DNA of 38,346 nt, from assembly GCA_003533785.1 (NCBI GenBank), contig DQCR01000012.1:1-38346 (forward strand), written 5' to 3'. Shown piece after piece: positions 18,103-25,883 of this stretch. The position numbers and the translations under genes were made by a program. The DNA is from Flavobacteriaceae bacterium (GTDB taxonomy: Bacteria > Bacteroidota > Bacteroidia > Flavobacteriales > Flavobacteriaceae). The notes beneath the pieces are model-generated. The model was not told the DNA's origin and did not search any database. It worked only from the letters and a program-made list of their open reading frames with translations. Position 1 is the stretch's first letter; every line of letters starts with the position of its first letter.

Positions 18103-19905
18103 TTACGAAGCAGAAGGGGAATTGATAGCCTTATATAAGGCATTTCCTTTGTTTGGACCTAATACTTCGACAAGGGCTTCTTTAGGTGCCGCTTTGATGC
18201 GCTTTACCGATTTGAATTCTTTGAGTAAAACCTCTTTTGTTTTGGGTCCCACTCCAGGGATTTGATCCAATTCTGAGCCCAAAGCGCCTTTACTTCTTCG
18301 ATTCCTGTGTAGGGTGATCCCGAAGCGATGGGCTTCATTTCGCAATTGTTGGATAACTTTGAGTGTTTCCGATTTTTTATCCAGATAGAGAGGGATGGGA
18401 TCCTCTGGGAAATAGAGTTCTTCCAAACGTTTGGCAATTCCAATGATTGCGATCTTTCCACGAAGGCCAAGGATCTCTAGGCTTTTGAGGGCAGAAGACA
18501 ACTGCCCTTTACCCCCATCAATAACAATAAGCTGTGGCAAGGCCTCGTCCTCCTCCAATAGGCGGCGGTAGCGACGGAAAACAACTTCCTCCATCGAAGC
18601 AAAATCGTCGGGCCCTTCTACAGTTTTGATCTTAAAATGGCGGTATTCTTTTTTGCTGGGTTTGCCATTTTTAAACACAACACAAGCTGCGACTGGGTTA
18701 GATCCCTGCATGTTTGAGTTGTCAAAACATTCTATATGAACGGGTTCGCTCGATAGCCGAAGGTCTGTTTTTATCTGTGCCATCAATCGCTTTTCATGGC
18801 GATTGGGGTCCACAATTTTCATTTGTTTGAATCGTTCCATTCGGAAGTATTTGGCATTGCGAAGAGAGAGTTCGACTAATTTCCGCTTGTCTCCTTTTTG
18901 GGGGAGGATAATTTGAATCTCCTCCCCAAAATCCAAAGGATGTGAGCTGAAAATCATCTTGGATTGCGAATGAAACCGTTGCCGAATTTCAATGATTGCC
19001 AGCCGAAGAAGTTCGCCATCGGTTTCCTCCAAGCGTTTTTTGATTTCCATAGTGTGCGATCGAATAATTGATCCATAGGAAATCTGAAGGAAATTGACAT
19101 AGCCATAGCTTTCATCGGAAAGAATGGTAAACACATCAACGTCACTTATTTTGGGATTGACGATGGTAGATTTAGCTTGATAGTTCTCTAGCACCTCAAT
19201 CTTGTCTTTTATTCGTTGCGCCGCTTCAAACTCCAGTTGTTCGGCATGACTCTTCATTTGGGTTTTAAATTGCTGAAGCGATTCTTTGAAATTGCCCTTT
19301 ATAATGGAACGAATGGCATGTATGTTCTCTTCATACACAGCTAATTCGATATTCCCCACACAGGGACCCAGACAGTTTCCTAAATGATATTCTAGGCAAA
19401 GCTTGTATTTGTCTGCCGCTATTTTGCTAGGGTGCAAGTCGTAATTGCAGGTTCGTAGCGGATAGATTCCTTTGATCAAATCCAAAAGAGTTCGTACAGT
19501 TTTCATACTAGTATAGGGACCAAAATATTCAGATCCATCGCGGATGATTTTCCGGGTAGGGAATACCCTTGGAAAAGGTTCTTTTTTGACACAAATCCAA
19601 GGGTAGGACTTGTCGTCTTTCAGCATTACATTGTATTTGGGTTGGTATTTTTTGATGAGGTTATTTTCGAGCAGTAGGGCATCCATTTCAGAGGCCACAA
19701 CTATATGCTCCACTTTCATAATGTTCTTCACCAGCATCCTGGTTCGGTTGTTCAAATGCTGTTTGGTGAAATAGGAACCCACCCGCTTCTTTAGATTTTT
19801 GGCTTTGCCTACATAGATTACCCTGTTTTCGGCATCGAAATATTGGTAGACCCCTGGCCCTTCGGGAAGGGTCTTGATTTGGATTTCAATTGCAGGCAAT
19901 TCCAT
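18103..19905 (-). CDS. uvrC: excinuclease ABC subunit C
   Basis: A 600-residue nucleotide-excision repair nuclease that makes both incisions around a UvrB-bound lesion. The GIY-YIG domain spans about 15-93 (PGVYQYFDAENRVIYVGKAK). Cysteines 153, 170, 178 and 182 fit the four-cysteine cluster reported to hold iron-sulfur in UvrC. A UVR motif follows (about 205-240), then the RNase-H-like domain with IECFDNSNMQG (about 394-404) and IVIDGGKGQL, and a C-terminal tandem helix-hairpin-helix (IPGVGPKTKEVLL and the last 35 residues). Length is normal. It is the first gene of uvrC-DUF3108-M23-pgi, preceded by the 262-base divergent gap to the folate enzyme gene. Confidence 0.97.
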   Translation of the reverse strand: MELPAIEIQIKTLPEGPGVYQYFDAENRVIYVGKAKNLKKRVGSYFTKQHLNNRTRMLVKNIMKVEHIVVASEMDALLLENNLIKKYQPKYNVMLKDDKSYPWICVKKEPFPRVFPTRKIIRDGSEYFGPYTSMKTVRTLLDLIKGIYPLRTCNYDLHPSKIAADKYKLCLEYHLGNCLGPCVGNIELAVYEENIHAIRSIIKGNFKESLQQFKTQMKSHAEQLEFEAAQRIKDKIEVLENYQAKSTIVNPKISDVDVFTILSDESYGYVNFLQISYGSIIRSHTMEIKKRLEETDGELLRLAIIEIRQRFHSQSKMIFSSHPLDFGEEIQIILPQKGDKRKLVELSLRNAKYFRMERFKQMKIVDPNRHEKRLMAQIKTDLRLSSEPVHIECFDNSNMQGSNPVAACVVFKNGKPSKKEYRHFKIKTVEGPDDFASMEEVVFRRYRRLLEEDEALPQLIVIDGGKGQLSSALKSLEILGLRGKIAIIGIAKRLEELYFPEDPIPLYLDKKSETLKVIQQLRNEAHRFGITLHRNRRSKGALGSELDQIPGVGPKTKEVLLKEFKSVKRIKAAPKEALVEVLGPNKGNALYKAINSPSAS

Positions 19906-20167
19906 GCCTAAAAATACGCTATTTAACTAAGTCCAAATAATCTGTACCTGCTAGGATAACTTTCGGGACGAGCGCATTAGGGATTAAATTGACAAGAAAA
20001 TTTCGGATGTGGCTAGTAGGGGATACTTTTTTAGATTCAAATTGAGAATAGCCTATTTGCTATTTAATGTTGTAATCATTTATTTTATGCAGCGTATTTG
20101 AAGATATAATACAAAGAAAAAAAGACGGGAAGCTAAGGGAGTCTGGATAAAAAACTACCTTGTATCT

Positions 20168-20734
20168 ATGACTAAAAAGGAACTGCGGCACCACTATCTC
20201 CAGCAACGGAAAGACCTCTCTAAAAAGCAACACCAGCAGCTGAGCAGGCAAATTACGGAAAGGGTATTTCAGTTGATTCTTCCCGATTATCAATGGATTC
20301 ATGTTTTCATCCCCCTAGCACGTCAGGCAGAAGTAGCCTTGGAACCTTTAATCACTTCACTCTGGGAGTGCAATAAAAAAATAGTGGTACCTAAGCTAAC
20401 GAGTCATGGTGAAATGACCCATCATCTGTGGACCCAAACCACCCCTTGGCAAAAAAACAACTGGGGCATAATAGAACCCCTTGCTAGCCAAGAAATCCGC
20501 CCAGATCAAATCGACCTTGTGATTGTTCCCCTCCTAGCAGTGGATCAAAATGGACAGCGAGTAGGTTACGGTAAGGGCTACTACGATCGTTTTCTGTCCC
20601 AATGTTCGGAGCAGGTACATGCCATGGGAGTTGGTTTTTTTCCTGTTGTGGAAGTCATTTCAGATTGTGAAGTAACCGACATAGCTCTCGATAGCTATAT
20701 CACTCCCATACACGCTTATTTCTTTAAAGGCTGA
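20168..20734 (+). CDS. 5-formyltetrahydrofolate cyclo-ligase
   Basis: A 188-residue enzyme that uses ATP to convert 5-formyl-THF (folinate) into 5,10-methenyl-THF. The N-terminal helix with paired basic residues (TKKELRHHYLQQRKDLS) and the C-terminal signature VGYGKGYYDRFL (132-143) are diagnostic; RQAEVALEPLI and VVPKL blocks also match the family. Length is typical (about 180-200). It stands alone on the plus strand between uvrC (divergent) and lspA (convergent). Its last 19 bases overlap the 3' end of lspA on the opposite strand. I found no exact TAnnTTTG box in the 262 bases upstream. Confidence 0.93.
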   Translation: MTKKELRHHYLQQRKDLSKKQHQQLSRQITERVFQLILPDYQWIHVFIPLARQAEVALEPLITSLWECNKKIVVPKLTSHGEMTHHLWTQTTPWQKNNWGIIEPLASQEIRPDQIDLVIVPLLAVDQNGQRVGYGKGYYDRFLSQCSEQVHAMGVGFFPVVEVISDCEVTDIALDSYITPIHAYFFKG

Positions 20735-21384
20735 TTGGTATTAAATACCTTTTTGTTAAAAAAGAGGAGGATTCCTACTCCAATGCTGATCCAAGAGTCG
20801 GCTGCATTAAAGATGTATTGAAAAAAAAGATAGCGCTCTCCTCCCACCCAAGGCATCCATTGAGGCCAGGTCCATTCCACTAGGGGGAACTGGAACATAT
20901 CCACTACATGGCCAAAAAAGAGTGGAGCGTAGCCTTCCGAACTGGCCCAAGTGGCCACTTGGCCGTAACTACTGGTAAACCAAACGCCATAGAAGACGGA
21001 GTCGATTATATTCCCCAAAGCTCCTGCAAAAATCAAACAAAGGGCAAAAGGGAGCAGTGTGGTATTTCGCTGCCGCAAATTGTCCCAAAGCCAATAGCCT
21101 AGGGCAGTGATAGCCACCAATCGAAACCCGGTGAGCAACAGCTTTGCAATGCGCTCGGAAAGAAAAGGGAAGATCGTATCGAGACGGGTACCCATGGCCA
21201 TGCCTTTGTTTTCTACAAAAAGGAGTTTGAAAAACCCCCAGTCGAGAATGGCTTCTTGCCCGAATAAAGATAGGGGGTAGTTAAGTTTGATGCTTATCTT
21301 TATCCACTGATCGATCACCAACAACACCGCAATGAATAATATGGCGGTCAATCCATTTAAGGGACGAAATGAGAGTTTGAACAT
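20716..21384 (-). CDS. lspA: lipoprotein signal peptidase (signal peptidase II)
   Basis: A 222-residue inner-membrane aspartyl protease that removes signal peptides from lipidated prolipoproteins. Four hydrophobic segments are visible (about 13-29, 83-100, 111-130, 193-210). Catalytic Asp128 lies in GNIIDSVFYG and Asp196 in FNAADSWISIG. The product is longer than the Proteobacterial form (about 160) because of a periplasmic loop of about 55 residues (135-190), a form common in Bacteroidota. It is the last gene of the eleven-gene minus-strand run, 30 bases after the small secreted protein. Several lipoproteins in this same window (prolyl oligopeptidase, M23 protein, DUF4270 protein) are its likely substrates. 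Confidence 0.95.
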   Translation of the reverse strand: MFKLSFRPLNGLTAILFIAVLLVIDQWIKISIKLNYPLSLFGQEAILDWGFFKLLFVENKGMAMGTRLDTIFPFLSERIAKLLLTGFRLVAITALGYWLWDNLRQRNTTLLPFALCLIFAGALGNIIDSVFYGVWFTSSYGQVATWASSEGYAPLFFGHVVDMFQFPLVEWTWPQWMPWVGGERYLFFQYIFNAADSWISIGVGILLFFNKKVFNTNQPLKK

Positions 21385-21414
21385 GTTTGTTAATTGAGCT
21401 TAAAAATACACATA

Positions 21415-22029
21415 TCAAAGCGGATTGCAATCGACTTTCCCTCGGAGGTTTACTACTTCAAAAAGCACCTTATCGGAATCTATTGAACAATCTATTTTTT
21501 TTTCATTCGATTGAACGGAGAGGGTCATTTCTCGGTGGGTAATTTTGACTCCTGCCGAAAGGGTTTTTAGTTGGCCAGGAGTAGCGGTCAAATCAAGCAG
21601 ACAAACCCCGGATCTTACAAGGACATCGAGCCGTTGGTACTGTCCTTGAATTTGAATTTTTCCTTCTTCCATTTCAAGGAACACGGCAAGGGAATGAGGA
21701 ATTTTCAAAGTCATTTGGGTAGCGATTACTTTGTGGGCCGCGAGTTTGTCATTGGGGCGATTCAGAAATGGATTTCGAAATTCTGTGAGTTGAAGGACGT
21801 CTACTGTTACCGAAGAGCGAATGCGCATCTGGTCTTGATATTCCCCGGAAGACGTATAGGACATCACTACGTTGTTTTCAGTATGATTGGAGAGTTGAAA
21901 GTCTTCGGCAAAGGGAAGCTCAATAGATACGGATTCAAATCCTGACACGGGCCAACTACGGGAGATAACCGATTGGGAGAAGGCCCCTGTACCAATGAGA
22001 AAAAGAACAATAAACGTGCCCTTTTTTAT
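21415..22029 (-). CDS. small secreted protein of unknown function, apparent AUA start
   Basis: I do not recognise a firm family. Reading upstream of the first conventional start (GTG at 21948), the frame stays open for 27 more codons and encodes a textbook signal peptide: KKGTFIVLFLIGTGAFSQS, with likely cleavage before QS. The codon at its head is ATA (22029-22027), which overlaps the dksA TAA stop as ATAA, exactly where ATGA would be expected. No ATG, GTG or TTG lies between the previous in-frame TAA and 21948. I therefore annotate a 204-residue product starting at AUA. The mature part is beta-rich, with repeating short strands (KIQIQGQYQRLDVLVRSGVCLLDLTA) reminiscent of DUF4097-like beta-helices, a weak guess. 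It sits between dksA and lspA in one operon. Confidence 0.72.
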   Translation of the reverse strand: MKKGTFIVLFLIGTGAFSQSVISRSWPVSGFESVSIELPFAEDFQLSNHTENNVVMSYTSSGEYQDQMRIRSSVTVDVLQLTEFRNPFLNRPNDKLAAHKVIATQMTLKIPHSLAVFLEMEEGKIQIQGQYQRLDVLVRSGVCLLDLTATPGQLKTLSAGVKITHREMTLSVQSNEKKIDCSIDSDKVLFEVVNLRGKVDCNPL

Positions 22030-22409
22030 TTTTGAATGTTTTTGGCTTCGATGCTTAGTGTGGCGTGTGGAACCAACATCAGTCTTTTTTTATTAATGAG
22101 TTTTCCAGTTACTCGACAAATTCCATAGGTTTTGTTTTCAATTCGGATTAAAGCATTTTTGAGATCTCGAATGAATTTTTCCTGTCGGATGGCCAATTGT
22201 GTGTTGGCTTCTTTGGACATAGTTTCAGAGCCCTCTTCAAATGCCTTAAAGGTGGGTGAGGTGTCTTCGGTACCATTATTGCCATCGTTCATATAAGCAC
22301 TTTTTAAAAGCTCTAAATCGGCTTTAGCTTTTTCAATTTTTTCTTCAATGAGTTCTTTAAACTTCAATAATTCTTTGTCGGTATATCTTTTTTTGGTTTT
22401 ATCTCCCAT
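22026..22409 (-). CDS. DksA/TraR family protein with degenerate zinc finger
   Basis: A 127-residue protein. An N-terminal helical hairpin (about 10-92, rich in Lys/Glu) resembles the coiled coil that DksA-type proteins insert into the RNA polymerase secondary channel. The C-terminal segment YGICRVTGKLINKKRLMLVPHATLSIEAKN is the TraR/DksA signature, but only Cys98 of the usual four cysteines is left, so zinc binding is doubtful. This single-cysteine form is common in Bacteroidota. It starts 2 bases after the ileS stop and ends overlapping the AUA start of the next gene by 4 bases. A transcription role is inferred from the family. Confidence 0.9.
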   Translation of the reverse strand: MGDKTKKRYTDKELLKFKELIEEKIEKAKADLELLKSAYMNDGNNGTEDTSPTFKAFEEGSETMSKEANTQLAIRQEKFIRDLKNALIRIENKTYGICRVTGKLINKKRLMLVPHATLSIEAKNIQK

Positions 22410-22411
22410 GA

Positions 22412-25400
22412 CTAAATTTTTTGAATATTTATTCGTGTATCAATTTCATCAAATGTCAAAGATTGTCCCTCAATTAAGTTGGGAACAAATTCCAAATGAT
22501 CGGTTAGGGTCTCTGTCATTACATAGTGTTTATTTTTCAAAACGGCTTTTTCTAACCCCTCATGCAGTGCTATCCGCACGGCAATCTTATCGGTGACTTC
22601 TAGTCCCGCGTCTTTTCGAATGTTTTGTATCCGGTTGACCAGCTCTCGAGAAATTCCCTCTTCTACCAAACCTTCATTCAAGGTACTGTCTAAAGCAACG
22701 GTGGTGCCCTGCCCAGTTGCAATCAACCAGCCCGCTATGTCTTTGGTGCTAATTTCTACATCCGAATCTTCTAAAATAATATTTTTTTCATTGACATTTA
22801 GTTCAATCTGTCCCTCTTCTTCCAATTGTCTAATTTGCTCTTCAGACAATGATTTTACAGTATTAACAATTGAACCCATCTCTTTCCCGAACCGAGGCCC
22901 CAAGGTTTTGAAGTTGGGTTTGATTTCTTTGACTAAAATAGTACTGGCGTCATCAAGAAGCTCCAGTTCTTTCACATTGATTTCCGTCTTGATTTGTTCT
23001 TCAATAGACAAAAGCTGTTCCCTCTCTTGTTGATTTTTGACTGGAATCATCAATTTTTGTAAAGGTTGCCGCACCTTGATTTGCTCTTTTTTACGCAAGG
23101 ATAATCCCAAGGAAACAATCAATCGGGCTTTATTAATACGCGCTTCGAGCTCGGTATCAATAGCCTCAGGATCCGGCTTTGGAAATTCACTTAGGTGCAC
23201 GGAGGCATAGTTTTCTACTGCGGTGTCCTCGATCAAGTCTTGGTATAGGCGATCGGAATAAAAAGGAGCGATAGGCGCAGCCAGCTTAGCTACGGTTAAT
23301 AGGGATTCAAAGAGTGTCTGATAGGCGGCTATTTTATCTTGCCCATAACTGCCTTTCCAGAACCGACGACGGTTTAAGCGAACATACCAGTTGCTCAGTT
23401 TTTCTTGTACAAATTCAGAAATAGCCCGTGCTGCTCTGGTAGGCTCGTAATCGGCGTAATCGGCATCTACTTGAGTAATGAGTGAGTGCAATTCGGATAA
23501 GATCCATCGATCCAACTCCGTCCGATTGGCTCGGTCAATTGTGGCTTCTTTAAATTGGAATTGATCAATATTACTGTAGAGGCTAAAGAAGGAATAAGTA
23601 TTGTATAAAGTTCCAAAGAATTTGCGTTGCACTTCTTCAATGCCTTCCACATCAAACTTTAAATTGTCCCAAGGATTGGCGTTTGCAATCATGTACCAGC
23701 GGGTGGCATCGGGACCGTATTGGTCTAGAGTTTCAAAGGGATCGGTAGCATTGCCTAAGCGTTTGGACATTTTTTGGCCCTTTTTGTCAAGGATCAAGCC
23801 GTTGGAAATGACATTCTTAAATGCGATTTGATCAAATACCAGCGTTGCAATGGCATGCAAGGTATAGAACCATCCTCGGGTCTGATCGACACCTTCTGCT
23901 ATATAATCTGCAGGGAAGGCCTCGCCCCTATCTACCTTTTCTTTATTTTCGAAGGGATAATGCCATTGGGCATAGGGCATCGATCCAGAATCGAACCACA
24001 CATCGATCAAGTCATTTTCTCGATGCAAAGGGGTGTGACCGTCTTCCCCAACCAAGATGATTGCATCTACGGTATTTTTATGAAGATCGATCTTTTCGTA
24101 ATTGCTTTCCTCGTAATTGCCTACTTCAAAGTCAATCAAAGGGTTGTGGGTTTGTATTCCTGCTTTTACTGCGCTTTGTATTTCACTGTCTAATTCTTCC
24201 AAAGACCCAATGACTTTCATTTGCTTGCCGTCTTCTGATCGCCATATAGGCAGTGGAATTCCCCAGAAACGAGAGCGCGACAGGTTCCAATCGTTGGCAT
24301 TTTGCAGCCAATTGCCAAAACGTCCTTCGCCGGTGGCTTTGGGTTTCCAGTTAATTTCGTTGTTGTTTGCTACCATTCGGTCTCGCACTGCCGCCATTTT
24401 CACAAACCAGGAATCTAGCGGATAGTATAATATAGGCTTGTCGGTTCGCCAACAGTTGGGATAGGAGTGAACATACTTTTCGACTTTAAAGGCACGGTTT
24501 CGTTCTTTGAGTCGAATGGCAATTTCCACATCTACAGATTTTTCAGGAACCTGACCTTCGGGATAATATTCGTTTTTCACGTATTTACCTCCCAAGGATC
24601 CGAGTTCGTTTCTAAACTTTCCTTGAAAGTCAACCAATGGGACTAGTGTGCCATCAGGATCAGCAACCCGTAAGGGCGGGATTGGGGGCTGAGCCTCCAT
24701 CGCGACTTTGGCATCATCAGCTCCAAAAGTTGGAGCCGTATGCACAATTCCTGTTCCTTCTTCTGTGGTGACAAAATCACCAGCGATAACTCGAAAGGCA
24801 TCGTCTGGGTTTTCGGAAGGCAAGGGGGCTTCGTCCCACAATTGTTGGTAGCGAATGCCAACTAAGGCATTTCCTCTAATTTCATCCCCTAGATAGTAGG
24901 GGATTTGTTTCTGACGGTTTTCATAGGCCTGAAGAGCGTCTTTAGTTTTCACCTCGACAAACTTTTTACCCAATTGATTTTCCACAAGCTTTTTGGCGAG
25001 TAGCACTCGAATAGGAAGGTCTGTGTATTGATTGAAAGTGTGAACAATGACATAATCGATCTTGGCTCCTACGGTCAAAGCCGTATTTGAAGGGAGTGTC
25101 CAAGGCGTTGTTGTCCAAGCGAGAATATATAAGGGCAATTCTTCTTGCAAAGCACTAGGCAAACTATCCTTATGGGTTTCGAACATGGCGGTAACCGTTG
25201 TATCAGTCACATCCCGATAGGTACCCGGTTGATTGAGTTCGTGAGAACTCAGTCCTGTTCCTGCTTTGGGAGAAAAGGGCTGAATCGTATAGCCCTTGTA
25301 GAGCAGGTCTTTCTGATGGATTTGTTTTAAAAGCCACCATACACTTTCAATATACTTGGATTTGTAGGTGATGTAGGGGTTTTCCATATCCACCCAGTAG

Positions 25401-25816
25401 CCCATTTTTAGGGTGAGTTGATTCCATACATCGGTATAGCGCATCACCGCCTTTTTGCAAGCCTCGTTATAGGCTTCAATACTGATTGATTTTCCAATGG
25501 CGTCTTTGGTAATTTCCAATTCTTTTTCCACCCCAAGCTCTACAGGAAGGCCATGGGTATCCCAACCGGCTTTTCGCTTTACTTGATACCCTTTTTGGGT
25601 CTTATATCGGCAGAAAATATCTTTGATCGCTCTAGCCATAACATGGTGGATCCCTGGCATGCCGTTGGCTGATGGAGGTCCTTCGTAAAAAACAAATGGG
25701 GGTTTCCCCTCTCGTGAGCGAATGCTTTGCTCAAAAATGGCTTCAGTTTCCCAATAGGACAAGACATCCTCAGCAATTTTGGGTAAATCAAGTCGTTTGT
25801 ATTCCTTGAATGCCAT
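22412..25816 (-). CDS. ileS: isoleucyl-tRNA synthetase, IleS2 (eukaryote-like) type
   Basis: A 1134-residue class I synthetase charging tRNA-Ile. The HIGH-like motif reads GIHH (55-58, in PSANGMPGIHHVM) and the second signature is KMSKR (682-686). WDTHGLPVELGVEKEL (85-100) and the CP1 editing domain (about 200-420, with TTPWTLPSNTAL) are present. The length, the PSANG-PGIHH form and the absence of a C-terminal cysteine zinc finger place it in the eukaryote-like IleS2 clade, whose members are generally less sensitive to mupirocin. It is 67 bases after the TonB receptor gene and 2 bases before dksA. A short inverted repeat lies just before its start codon. Confidence 0.95.
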   Translation of the reverse strand: MAFKEYKRLDLPKIAEDVLSYWETEAIFEQSIRSREGKPPFVFYEGPPSANGMPGIHHVMARAIKDIFCRYKTQKGYQVKRKAGWDTHGLPVELGVEKELEITKDAIGKSISIEAYNEACKKAVMRYTDVWNQLTLKMGYWVDMENPYITYKSKYIESVWWLLKQIHQKDLLYKGYTIQPFSPKAGTGLSSHELNQPGTYRDVTDTTVTAMFETHKDSLPSALQEELPLYILAWTTTPWTLPSNTALTVGAKIDYVIVHTFNQYTDLPIRVLLAKKLVENQLGKKFVEVKTKDALQAYENRQKQIPYYLGDEIRGNALVGIRYQQLWDEAPLPSENPDDAFRVIAGDFVTTEEGTGIVHTAPTFGADDAKVAMEAQPPIPPLRVADPDGTLVPLVDFQGKFRNELGSLGGKYVKNEYYPEGQVPEKSVDVEIAIRLKERNRAFKVEKYVHSYPNCWRTDKPILYYPLDSWFVKMAAVRDRMVANNNEINWKPKATGEGRFGNWLQNANDWNLSRSRFWGIPLPIWRSEDGKQMKVIGSLEELDSEIQSAVKAGIQTHNPLIDFEVGNYEESNYEKIDLHKNTVDAIILVGEDGHTPLHRENDLIDVWFDSGSMPYAQWHYPFENKEKVDRGEAFPADYIAEGVDQTRGWFYTLHAIATLVFDQIAFKNVISNGLILDKKGQKMSKRLGNATDPFETLDQYGPDATRWYMIANANPWDNLKFDVEGIEEVQRKFFGTLYNTYSFFSLYSNIDQFQFKEATIDRANRTELDRWILSELHSLITQVDADYADYEPTRAARAISEFVQEKLSNWYVRLNRRRFWKGSYGQDKIAAYQTLFESLLTVAKLAAPIAPFYSDRLYQDLIEDTAVENYASVHLSEFPKPDPEAIDTELEARINKARLIVSLGLSLRKKEQIKVRQPLQKLMIPVKNQQEREQLLSIEEQIKTEINVKELELLDDASTILVKEIKPNFKTLGPRFGKEMGSIVNTVKSLSEEQIRQLEEEGQIELNVNEKNIILEDSDVEISTKDIAGWLIATGQGTTVALDSTLNEGLVEEGISRELVNRIQNIRKDAGLEVTDKIAVRIALHEGLEKAVLKNKHYVMTETLTDHLEFVPNLIEGQSLTFDEIDTRINIQKI

Positions 25817-25827
25817 GGGTTTGCGAT

Positions 25828-25847
25828 TTTTCGCTCGACTGCGAAAA
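25828..25847. repeat. inverted repeat in the ileS leader
   Basis: TTTTCGC (25828-25834) and GCGAAAA (25841-25847) form a perfect 7-base-pair stem with a 6-base loop, 11 bases upstream of the ileS ATG. There is no U-run on the ileS-sense side, so it is not a standard terminator. It could be a regulatory hairpin or chance. Confidence 0.35.
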
Positions 25848-25883
25848 TAATCAATTTCAAGAAGAAAAAGGAGGATTTAAAAT

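Noticed and set aside
19906..20167. Possible small RNA or gene in the 262-base divergent gap, with a weak AATAGC/GCTATT hairpin
   Set aside because: The stem is only 6 base pairs, no convincing promoter box or small frame with a start is present, and no tRNA-like fold is visible.
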